Part shown: piece after piece, positions 57,112-64,000 of the stretch
Layout: each line of letters begins with the position of its first letter
How positions within the stretch are numbered: the stretch's first letter is position 1
Source: an uncultured Saccharospirillaceae bacterium
GTDB taxonomy: Bacteria > Pseudomonadota > Gammaproteobacteria > Pseudomonadales > Oceanobacteraceae
Direction: 5' to 3'
DNA: 64,000 bases
NCBI GenBank assembly: GCA_947503895.1
Contig: CANNFT010000005.1
Location: 124,001-188,000, forward strand
Translations under genes and position numbers: made by a program
Notes under the pieces: generated by a model
Databases searched by the model: none
The model's input: only the letters and a program-made list of their open reading frames with translations
What the model was told of the DNA's origin: nothing

Positions 57112-58767
57112 CTAGCCTCGTAGCACGATCCAAGCTAGCCCCAACCCCAATAATGAGAGGCTAATGGGTTGTCCCCACAGGAAGGGAGAATGCAATCCAA
57201 TGAGCCCTGCGGCTGCGATGAGTGTGCCCAGAGTGCGGGCTTTTTTGCCCTGTGCCTGCCGCTGTACGTCCGCTCGTAGTGCGCTGACTTGTTGTTCAAG
57301 TTTGGCTTGTTCTTGTGGATAACGTTGCAGTTGATACAGGGTATCCCGCACAAGCTCTGGCATTTGAGGCGCGTGTTGAACCCAAGCCGGCGCTTGGCGT
57401 TTGATTTCCTGCCACAGTGCTTTCGGTCCCATGCGCTGTTTCATCCAAGATTCCATATAGGGTTTGGCAGTGGCCCAGAGATCCAGCTGTGGATAAAGTT
57501 GCCGACCCAGTCCCTCTATATTGAGTAACGTTTTTTGCAGCAGCACTAATTGTGGCTGAACCTCCATATTGAAGCGGCGTGCGGTTTGAAACAGTCTGAG
57601 GAGCAACTGACCAAAGCTTATCTCATGCAACGGTTTTTCGAATATCGGTTCACAAACACTGCGAATGGCGGCTTCAAATTCGTTAATTTTAGTGTTCGAG
57701 CCGACCCAGCCACTTTCGACATGCAGCCGCGCCACTTCATGGTAGTCCTGATTAAAGAATGCCAGTAAGTTCCGCGCTAAATAATTCTGGTCGGTTTCGC
57801 TTAAGGTGCCGACGATGCCGCAGTCGATGGCGATGTATTGCGGCGATTCAGGGTCGTTATGGGCAACAAAAATGTTGCCTGGGTGCATGTCAGCATGAAA
57901 AAAACTGTGCTGGAATACTTGGCTAAAGAAGATTTCGACACCTCGTTCAGCGAGGACTTTCATATTGGTGCCGCGGGCGTGAAGAGCCGCTAAATCACCA
58001 ATAGGGGTGCCATAAATGCGTTCCATGACGATGATGTTTTTACGGCAAAAATCCCAGTGAATTTCAGGTACGTACAACATCGGGCTATCTTGGAAGTTAC
58101 GCTTAAGCTGGGTTGAGTTTGCAGCTTCGGCCATCAAATCCAGTTCACCAAAAATAGTATGGCGATACTCTTCTACCACTTCGACTGGGTGCAAGCGCTT
58201 GCCATCGGGAGCGTAGCGTTCCATTAAATGGGCAGCGAGTTCCATCACCATGAGGTCTTTGCGAATGGTCTTTTCGATATTGGGCCGAATGACTTTTACG
58301 ACCACTTCTAAGTGATCGCCTTCGGTCTCAGGGTCGGCCGATTTAAGGCGGGCCGTATGGACTTGTGCGATGGATGCTGAAGCAAGTGGCGCTTCATCAA
58401 AGCGCTCAAAAGCGTCGTCGACAGACTGACCTAAGCCTTTCTCGATTAGGGTAATGGCTTGCTGACTGCCAAAAGGCGGAACCTTGTCTTGGAGTTTGGT
58501 CAGCTCATCTGCGAGATCATCTGGCAGAATATCCCGTCTTGTGGATAACAATTGCCCAAACTTAATGAATATCGGCCCGAGCGCCACCAAAGCTAAGCGC
58601 AACCGAACCGCTTTCGGCACACGTTTGGGGACCGGATTTAGTCGCCATGGGGCGAGGTAAAAGGCCAGTCGCCAATACCAGGGCAGTAATTCAATCGGAA
58701 TGAATTCATCCAATCGATATTTGCTAAATACATACAGTATGGTGAGCAATCTGCGCAGTTGAGCCAT
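57112..58767 (-). CDS. ubiB: Ubiquinone biosynthesis kinase-like protein UbiB
   Basis: The 551-residue protein has the atypical ABC1/ADCK/UbiB fold: [16 protein letters not shown] (KxGQ motif, near residue 70), ASASIAQVH (in place of the usual P-loop, near 125), VVVKVIRP (Lys), [10 protein letters not shown] (catalytic loop, near 290) and [10 protein letters not shown] (metal-binding DxG). Two membrane segments end the protein. It supports coenzyme Q synthesis as an ATPase; the enzyme step is not defined. It follows ubiE and ubiJ on the minus strand, as in E. coli. Confidence 0.94.
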   Translation of the reverse strand: MAQLRRLLTILYVFSKYRLDEFIPIELLPWYWRLAFYLAPWRLNPVPKRVPKAVRLRLALVALGPIFIKFGQLLSTRRDILPDDLADELTKLQDKVPPFGSQQAITLIEKGLGQSVDDAFERFDEAPLASASIAQVHTARLKSADPETEGDHLEVVVKVIRPNIEKTIRKDLMVMELAAHLMERYAPDGKRLHPVEVVEEYRHTIFGELDLMAEAANSTQLKRNFQDSPMLYVPEIHWDFCRKNIIVMERIYGTPIGDLAALHARGTNMKVLAERGVEIFFSQVFQHSFFHADMHPGNIFVAHNDPESPQYIAIDCGIVGTLSETDQNYLARNLLAFFNQDYHEVARLHVESGWVGSNTKINEFEAAIRSVCEPIFEKPLHEISFGQLLLRLFQTARRFNMEVQPQLVLLQKTLLNIEGLGRQLYPQLDLWATAKPYMESWMKQRMGPKALWQEIKRQAPAWVQHAPQMPELVRDTLYQLQRYPQEQAKLEQQVSALRADVQRQAQGKKARTLGTLIAAAGLIGLHSPFLWGQPISLSLLGLGLAWIVLRG

Positions 58768-58838
58768 GAAGAGGTGAGTGTCCTTCTATGCAATAGGAGT
58801 AATGCAATCCATCAGAGAAATTAATCGGTGCATCAGTA

Positions 58839-59492
58839 TTATTTAAGTTGTTGGGCGAGCCGTTGGATACGCGCTTCCAGTCGATCGGTATCTAAGCGCA
58901 ATTGATGTATTGCTCGATACTGCTGCTCAGCTTCCTGTGGATGTACGGCCATTTGTGCTTCATCACGAATGTACTCAACCCAATCGTTTTTTACTTTCTC
59001 GCCGGTTTGCTTGAGCCAGCCAAATAAGCCGCGTGCTCGTCGTCCGATAACATGAGCCATCACTGGGCCGATGAATTGGCTAAGCATGGCTTCCCAGTCG
59101 ATATCCAATTGTGCCATGACATCTGCTAATGACAGCGCTAATTGACTGGAACCACGAATTTGAAGGTCGCTCTTCATGAGCGCTTGTTGCTTATCTTGAT
59201 GGGTCGCCACATTTACAAAGGCACTCAGTTCGCCACTTAATGTGGCGTCTGCTGGAATCTCAGAATGGGACATGAGTTGTAACGGATATCCAAAGCGTAC
59301 CCACAACTGCAATGGCTCGTCTGAGGATAATTCGGACTGAGCAAGCATCGGCGCAGGTAGCCCCATCACCTCAAGACACAACAATTTACCTTCCAATGCG
59401 CCCAACTTGGCTTGGCTAGCAGGATCATACTGCAGGGCCCCATTAATGGCTTTCTCTGCTGTGGATAATCCTGCTTGTATCAACATGCTCAT
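58839..59492 (-). CDS. ubiJ: Ubiquinone biosynthesis accessory factor UbiJ
   Basis: The 217-residue product has an SCP2-like lipid-binding domain (about residues 15-115, DLQIRGSSQLALSLADVM) and a coiled-coil end (RLDTDRLEARIQRLAQQL). It organises the Ubi enzyme complex around the lipid. The ATG at 59492 with GAGG 6 nt before is preferred over 59531, which lies in ubiE. It sits between ubiE (7 bp upstream) and ubiB. Confidence 0.9.
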   Translation of the reverse strand: MSMLIQAGLSTAEKAINGALQYDPASQAKLGALEGKLLCLEVMGLPAPMLAQSELSSDEPLQLWVRFGYPLQLMSHSEIPADATLSGELSAFVNVATHQDKQQALMKSDLQIRGSSQLALSLADVMAQLDIDWEAMLSQFIGPVMAHVIGRRARGLFGWLKQTGEKVKNDWVEYIRDEAQMAVHPQEAEQQYRAIHQLRLDTDRLEARIQRLAQQLK

Positions 59493-59499
59493 GTGAACC

Positions 59500-60267
59500 T
59501 CAGGGCTTAATGCCTTTGTGGAGAGCAACAATGCCGCCCGTCATGTTGTGATAGCTGACATTGGCAAAACCAGCGTCTTCAAACATGCCCTTCAACGTAT
59601 CTTGATCGGGGTGCATGCGAATGGATTCCGCTAAATAACGATAGCTGTCGGCGTCGTTCGTGATGAGCTTGCCCATGAAAGGCAATGCAGTAAAAGAATA
59701 GGTATCGTAAATTTTGCTCAGTAATGGGCTTTTGGTTTTTGAAAATTCCAGCACCAACAAGCGACCACCCGGTTTGAGTACGCGGTTGAATTCACGTAAG
59801 GCTTGATCTTTATCGGTGACGTTGCGTAACCCAAAGGCCATGGTGACCACGTCGAAGCTGTTGTCTTCGAACGGTAAGGCTTCAGCGTTGGCTTGCACGT
59901 ATTCGATGTTGCCACTGTAGCCACGATCAATTAGACGATCACGACCGACCTTGAGCATGGAATCATTGATATCCGCTAAAACGACTTTACCTTCGGGGCC
60001 GACAAGATCAGAAAACTTCATGGTTAAGTCGCCGGTACCACCAGCAATATCCAATATATGGTTACCACGTCGCGCACCAGTGAACTCCATGGTGAAGCGT
60101 TTCCACAAGCGATGAATGCCCATAGACATAAGGTCATTCATAATGTCGTATTTAGCAGCCACGCTGTGGAAAACTTCGGCGACCTTACCTTCTTTTTCCT
60201 CTGCATTAACCGTTTGATAGCCGAAGTGGGTGGTTTGGCCTTCGGGGCTGGACTTCTCTTCTGGCAT
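59500..60267 (-). CDS. ubiE: Demethylmenaquinone / 2-methoxy-6-polyprenyl-1,4-benzoquinol methyltransferase UbiE
   Basis: The 255-residue class I methyltransferase has [20 protein letters not shown] (motif I, AdoMet, near residue 65), [22 protein letters not shown] (motif II) and [13 protein letters not shown] (motif III). The N-terminal [20 protein letters not shown] is a UbiE signature. It methylates the benzoquinol ring in ubiquinone synthesis. It leads the ubiE-ubiJ-ubiB group. Confidence 0.95.
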   Translation of the reverse strand: MPEEKSSPEGQTTHFGYQTVNAEEKEGKVAEVFHSVAAKYDIMNDLMSMGIHRLWKRFTMEFTGARRGNHILDIAGGTGDLTMKFSDLVGPEGKVVLADINDSMLKVGRDRLIDRGYSGNIEYVQANAEALPFEDNSFDVVTMAFGLRNVTDKDQALREFNRVLKPGGRLLVLEFSKTKSPLLSKIYDTYSFTALPFMGKLITNDADSYRYLAESIRMHPDQDTLKGMFEDAGFANVSYHNMTGGIVALHKGIKP

Positions 60268-60430
60268 ATTCTTGAATCTCTAACAGCCTGCTGAATTAGG
60301 AATGGTGGAACCCACTGACGATTAAGCGCCTCTAGGTTCCAAGCATGAATGTATATGTGACCATCATTTTAGCGATTGGGCGACGAGATGTCTGCAAAAA
60401 GCACCGATCTGATGGATTTGCTCAGCAACG

Positions 60431-60838
60431 TTACTCATCATCACTCATGCGCACTTGAATGAAGCCCGATGCGCGATCTTTTCCGGCCGCTGCTAGCTTA
60501 TCTAAATAGGTTTGCCAGTATTCGTCGTGTCGCTGGCCTAGGTCTAGCAGATAGTCCCAGTTAAAAAGGCCGCTGTCGTGGCCATCATCGAAGCTGATTT
60601 TAAGCGCATAATTGCCCACAGGCTCTAGTGCCAAAATACGGACGTCTTTCTTACCGAACTGCAGCACCTCATTGCCTTGACCGTGACCTCGGACTTCGGC
60701 CGATGGACTATGAACCCTGAGAAACTCACTGCTTAATTGGAAATGGGCGTTTGGCAGTGATGACGCATCCCACGCCAATTCTAGCGATTGGCTTTTATTG
60801 TGAAATTTGATCAGAGAGGGAATTGAAGAATTGGCCAT
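60431..60838 (-). CDS. DUF971 family (gamma-butyrobetaine hydroxylase-like N-terminal) protein
   Basis: The 135-residue product has the DUF971 pattern: LIKFHNKSQSLELAWD, LSSEFLRVHSPSAEVRGH, ALEPVGNYALKISFDDGHDSG and FNWDYLLDLG. It is a small soluble protein of unknown function, seen beside ubiE in related bacteria. The last residues (GFIQVRMSDDE) are not family-typical. It is likely the first gene of the ubi group, with a 163-bp gap to ubiE. Confidence 0.85.
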   Translation of the reverse strand: MANSSIPSLIKFHNKSQSLELAWDASSLPNAHFQLSSEFLRVHSPSAEVRGHGQGNEVLQFGKKDVRILALEPVGNYALKISFDDGHDSGLFNWDYLLDLGQRHDEYWQTYLDKLAAAGKDRASGFIQVRMSDDE

Positions 60839-61052
60839 GAATGCTCACCAATGAATATAATTGCTGCATACTGTAGCAGATAATCGCTTGCAAATAAGGG
60901 TGCAGTGACTGGTAGCCGTGACGACGGCGATGTCCTGCACAATTTACCTGCTAAGCCATTCATACAAGCAAGAAACACTCTAGGGTCGTAATCGGTCCCG
61001 TCTGATTGATTCTAACGACTAAGCAACATTAATAATAAAATGCGAGTCCAAT

Positions 61053-62276
61053 ATGATACGTTCCATGACCCGTCTGAATAAGTGGGTATTTACATTCTTG
61101 ATCATCACCGTGATGGCCAGCAGTCAGGCTAAGCCCAATAAATTAATGGGCGAGTTGGCAGAAAAAAATGCCTATAAGTTTTTAGCATTCATAGCGGAAG
61201 GGAACGTTGTAGAAGCGCATAAAATGCTGGATCGATCATTTAGCGTAGAACAGGGTGGCTCTGCTTCATTTAAAAATTTAACAGAGATCAAACCCTTTAC
61301 GGCATACTTTGATCAAATATTTAATCAAGCCTTTAGAGAAGTGCTCGCTAAAAACTTATTGAAGGAACTCAATGTGTCGGGCGCTGAATGGTATGGACGC
61401 TCCCAATGGAATGTACGTTGGGAAGACGGTTCTAAGTATGAACAATATCGTGTTGTTTTTAATGAAAGCGGACGGCCTATAGGGGTCTCTAACCCTACAA
61501 TGATCGCCCCCAGTTTTAATTGTTTACTCGCAAGGTCAATTACGGAAAAAGCCCTTTGCAGTAATAGAACGATTGCTAAATTAGATGTCCAAGTGGCTAT
61601 GCATTACAAACATGCTAGAAAGTATCTAACAGGGGAGGAATTCAAATCTTTAAAAACCCAGCAACGAGCATTTAATCGATCGAGAGATAAATGTGAAGGC
61701 GCGGTCGACTGCCTTGAGATCGCATTAAAAAAACGATCAAGTCAACTCACTCAATTGATAGATGCTGAGCTCACCAAATCACCTTTGTCATTTGACTCAG
61801 AGAAGCAAAAGTATTTCTCAGGTCAATGGAGTAAAAGTCACTGGCTCGATGCATCTCATTGCGAAAGTGACAGCGAGCGAGAACGGAAAACGAATACCCG
61901 TATTGACATGATCATTGATTTTCCAAAGGTCAGCATTACTAAAAAAGATGAAACCGGAGAGCAAGTCTATGAATGTGAAACTCATTACACATCCAGTTTC
62001 ACATACAAGAAAATAGAGAGCTTGCACAGTGACTTGTTTGACTTCGGTACGTGTCGTGGGAGCTTTGATCGATTACAGTATGAGGGGCACTACATCTATA
62101 TACCATTGAAAGATGTTGCGCATGCTCCGAATAAAAATGCTTGCAAAGATCACGTCATGATCATTAGTGGTCGCCAGGGTCATTTCCAATTATTGTTTAA
62201 TGATAGCAGTCAATTTGTTAACAAGAATGGATTATTAAGTTCAGGTTATAGAATGATAAAAGCAGCTGACCATTAA
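61053..62276 (+). CDS. Exported protein with LprI-like (DUF1311) segment
   Basis: The 407-residue product has a Sec signal peptide (cleavage near SSQA-KP). The middle (about 155-240) shows the lysozyme-inhibitor LprI pattern: SFNCLLARSITEKALCSNRT, ALCSNRTIAKLD, QRAFNRSRDKCEGAVDCLEI, with four Cys forming two pairs. The first 150 residues and the last 160 are unrecognised; the C-terminal part has several more Cys. It could shield the cell wall, but that is a guess from the segment only. It stands alone with a 214-bp upstream gap. Confidence 0.65.
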   Translation: MIRSMTRLNKWVFTFLIITVMASSQAKPNKLMGELAEKNAYKFLAFIAEGNVVEAHKMLDRSFSVEQGGSASFKNLTEIKPFTAYFDQIFNQAFREVLAKNLLKELNVSGAEWYGRSQWNVRWEDGSKYEQYRVVFNESGRPIGVSNPTMIAPSFNCLLARSITEKALCSNRTIAKLDVQVAMHYKHARKYLTGEEFKSLKTQQRAFNRSRDKCEGAVDCLEIALKKRSSQLTQLIDAELTKSPLSFDSEKQKYFSGQWSKSHWLDASHCESDSERERKTNTRIDMIIDFPKVSITKKDETGEQVYECETHYTSSFTYKKIESLHSDLFDFGTCRGSFDRLQYEGHYIYIPLKDVAHAPNKNACKDHVMIISGRQGHFQLLFNDSSQFVNKNGLLSSGYRMIKAADH

Positions 62277-62567
62277 TGAGTTTTTCTGCTTCAATATATT
62301 TTTGAATCTGGAATCTATAAATTTTAAGTCACTCTGACTTCCTATATGGTAATCCATAGTAGCTCTCTATCTTATCTGTTACAGCCATTTAACTAGAGAG
62401 CCTTGTACTGAATATCCAGCAGATTAAAATTCAATCTATTCTAGTTATTGAGTGTTAATTTTTCTCTTTGTTGATTGTTTGCTGCGCAATGGTGGCAGTT
62501 TTAATTGATTTACTATCTCCTATTACTATAATCGCTGGCGCAATATATCAAAATCAGGAAAAATGTT

Positions 62568-63545
62568 TTGCAAATTATAAAAAAAGCTTTAATAGCTGGC
62601 ATTCTCAGTTCTACAATTTCTGTTGGCGCTACTGCCAGTGAGTGTTCAGCCCTTCTTCAAGACGGAATATTTGATCATTATTCATTTAGTGCACATGAAA
62701 GTACTCAAGCAGAGGTACATAATGCACTGTGTGACTTCAGTAAGGAAATTGTTGACACGTCTAAAGATGGGTCTAGCGGTAGTAATTTTGGCATAACAAT
62801 TGGTGACAAAAAATTATCTCTTGGATCTAGTAGTAAAAGTGCTAAAGATTTTAAAAGTGTTTACGAAAGGCAAATCTGTACTTCAGAAAATAGAGAGTTG
62901 AACTATGAAAGTGAAGATGTATTACAGACTAGTATAGTTAATAAGGAAGTTGTTGATGCATTTGTAGATTGTAAAAAATTAGAAGAAAACGGAATTATTG
63001 TTGATGTTACAAAAAATAAATTTAATGAATCGATCGTGACAATTGATATTACTTTCATTGGAGATCCGGATGGTGAAACAATAGAAGGATATCAGATAAT
63101 ACCGGCATCTGCTGCGACCTGTAATGACACAAACTTTAAGCCAGGTCCACTGGCAGTTGACACATACTACTTGAATTGTCAACGAAATGAAGGGTTTACG
63201 TCTGGCTACGCTATTAGAATACATACGTCAGAAGGAAACTACACACATAATCAGCCAGCAACTCCAGGCACCCCAATGTTAAGTGTTCTAGAATCTGAAG
63301 TGGCGTCCTTAAGAGGCGAAGTAGGTGAGTGGCCTGACGGACAGTACTGTATTTTTCGAGCTGGTGGCTCATGCCCCACTGGATTTACCTCAAACGAAGG
63401 ATATTTGCGTGCTATAAAGCAATACAGTGCATCTGGTGGATATATTAAATCAGCAACATTTGGAGATAGTGCCGTAAAGTGTCATGGTGGATGTGGTCAA
63501 TATGGAGCCTACGGAGATCTAATTTTAAAAGTGTGCTGTAAGTAG
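62568..63545 (+). CDS. Exported protein of unknown function with Cys-rich C-terminal domain
   Basis: The 325-residue product starts at a TTG, 7 nt after AGGAA; the ATG just upstream is out of frame and stops at once. A Sec signal peptide ends near ATASE. Residues 25-220 are unrecognised. The last 75 residues (WPDGQYCIFRAGGSCPTGF to LKVCCK) resemble the ApeC/apextrin C-terminal type of Cys-rich module, low confidence. AT-rich composition and the isolated position suggest recent gain. A long hairpin terminator follows. Confidence 0.55.
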   Translation: MQIIKKALIAGILSSTISVGATASECSALLQDGIFDHYSFSAHESTQAEVHNALCDFSKEIVDTSKDGSSGSNFGITIGDKKLSLGSSSKSAKDFKSVYERQICTSENRELNYESEDVLQTSIVNKEVVDAFVDCKKLEENGIIVDVTKNKFNESIVTIDITFIGDPDGETIEGYQIIPASAATCNDTNFKPGPLAVDTYYLNCQRNEGFTSGYAIRIHTSEGNYTHNQPATPGTPMLSVLESEVASLRGEVGEWPDGQYCIFRAGGSCPTGFTSNEGYLRAIKQYSASGGYIKSATFGDSAVKCHGGCGQYGAYGDLILKVCCK

Positions 63546-63639
63546 ATTTTATCTAAACTGAATTTGAAGCCAATCACTTACACCTGTATATGGTTTGTTT
63601 AACTTTCCTTTCGAGTGAACCATGTAGTATTTTTAGAAA

Positions 63640-63690
63640 AGTATATTACCCCCTTTTTTATTAAAAGGGGGTAATATACTTAGATTTTTT
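63640..63690 (+). terminator. Long rho-independent terminator
   Basis: An 18-bp perfect stem (63640-63657 with 63663-63680) has a 5-nt loop and is followed a few bases later by seven T residues. It ends the TTG-start gene and is also placed to stop minus-strand read-through from the gene at the window edge. Confidence 0.8.
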
Positions 63691-63740
63691 TACCAGTGAG
63701 CGTACTTCTAACAGACACTAGAATTTAAATCGCTTGTTTT

Positions 63741-64000
63741 TCAAATCACACCGCGTATTTCACTGGCATCCATAGACGGGCTACCAGCTTGAGCGACCTC
63801 GGCTTGTTTGACCAACATCATCACGCGTTCGTTCATGGGCGTTGGGATGCCCAGCTCTTTGCCCAGCCGAACAATTTCCCCAGTAATGAAGTCTACTTCG
63901 ACTGTGCGACCTTGCTCCAGATCTTCCCACATGGAAGAACGAGCTTGAGGGTCAATGGTGAGCATTTGTTTGGCGATGAGTTTAAATAAAATATTGGGCA
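63741..64000 (-). CDS. panE: 2-dehydropantoate 2-reductase, C-terminal part (partial)
   Basis: The frame enters from the window end and stops at 63741. Its 85 or so residues match the C-terminal helical domain of ketopantoate reductases: ARSSMWEDLEQGRTVEVDF, then ITGEIVRLGKELGIPTP with the Asn-Glu in MNERV. The full enzyme reduces ketopantoate with NADPH in pantothenate synthesis, though many paralogues of this fold exist, so the symbol is provisional. The N-terminal Rossmann part lies outside the window. Confidence 0.7.
   Translation of the reverse strand, partial: PNILFKLIAKQMLTIDPQARSSMWEDLEQGRTVEVDFITGEIVRLGKELGIPTPMNERVMMLVKQAEVAQAGSPSMDASEIRGVI

Overview
The window looks like chromosomal DNA from a marine-type gammaproteobacterium. 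Evidence: the topoisomerase IV block (nudF-yqiB-cpdA divergent from tolC, then yqiA-parE-parC) follows the E. coli neighbourhood, coaBC-dut-algC-argB follows the Pseudomonas neighbourhood with slmA next to it, and ubiE-ubiJ-ubiB-hisE-hinT-tatA-tatB-tatC is a typical gammaproteobacterial string. I cannot name the genus. The housekeeping blocks are interrupted by three accessory blocks.

Layout. 1-8.3 kb: cpdA (partial), yqiB and nudF on the minus strand; tolC, yqiA, parE and parC on the plus strand. 8.9-9.8 kb: an exported glycerophosphodiester phosphodiesterase. 9.9-17.2 kb (accessory block 1): an aerobactin-type siderophore operon in the order iucA-iucB-iucC-iucD, divergent from an MFS transporter, with a Fur-box-like site between them. 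17.4-18.2 kb: a decayed IS4-family transposase. 18.3-24.9 kb (accessory block 2): a type VI secretion cargo island on the minus strand. It encodes a C-terminally extended Hcp, a 978-residue effector with a C39-like cysteine peptidase end, its exported immunity candidate, a displaced second copy of the effector linker (1,020-bp direct repeat) leading to an amidase-like domain behind a single stop codon, and a second exported immunity candidate. 25.2-31.0 kb: radC divergent from coaBC, then dut, phosphomannomutase, argB and slmA.

31.0-53.5 kb (accessory block 3): after 1.2 kb of AT-rich non-coding DNA come eight consecutive plus-strand genes, all encoding proteins with Sec-type signal peptides. 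They are four unrecognised proteins (one a 1,257-residue coiled-coil protein with an Ala-rich hydrophobic centre), a beta-helix-like protein, two tandem paralogues made of cysteine-rich repeats, and a 2,323-residue SpvB/FG-GAP/RHS/Hint polymorphic toxin. A small cytosolic immunity candidate follows. I regard this as the best candidate for an undescribed system: a dedicated secreted apparatus built around an RHS toxin, possibly analogous to a Tc toxin complex.

53.8-64 kb: on the minus strand an outer-membrane barrel gene, the tatABC genes, hinT, hisE (without hisI), ubiB, ubiJ, ubiE and a DUF971 gene. Then come two plus-strand genes for exported proteins, and the C-terminal end of a ketopantoate reductase gene on the minus strand at the window edge.
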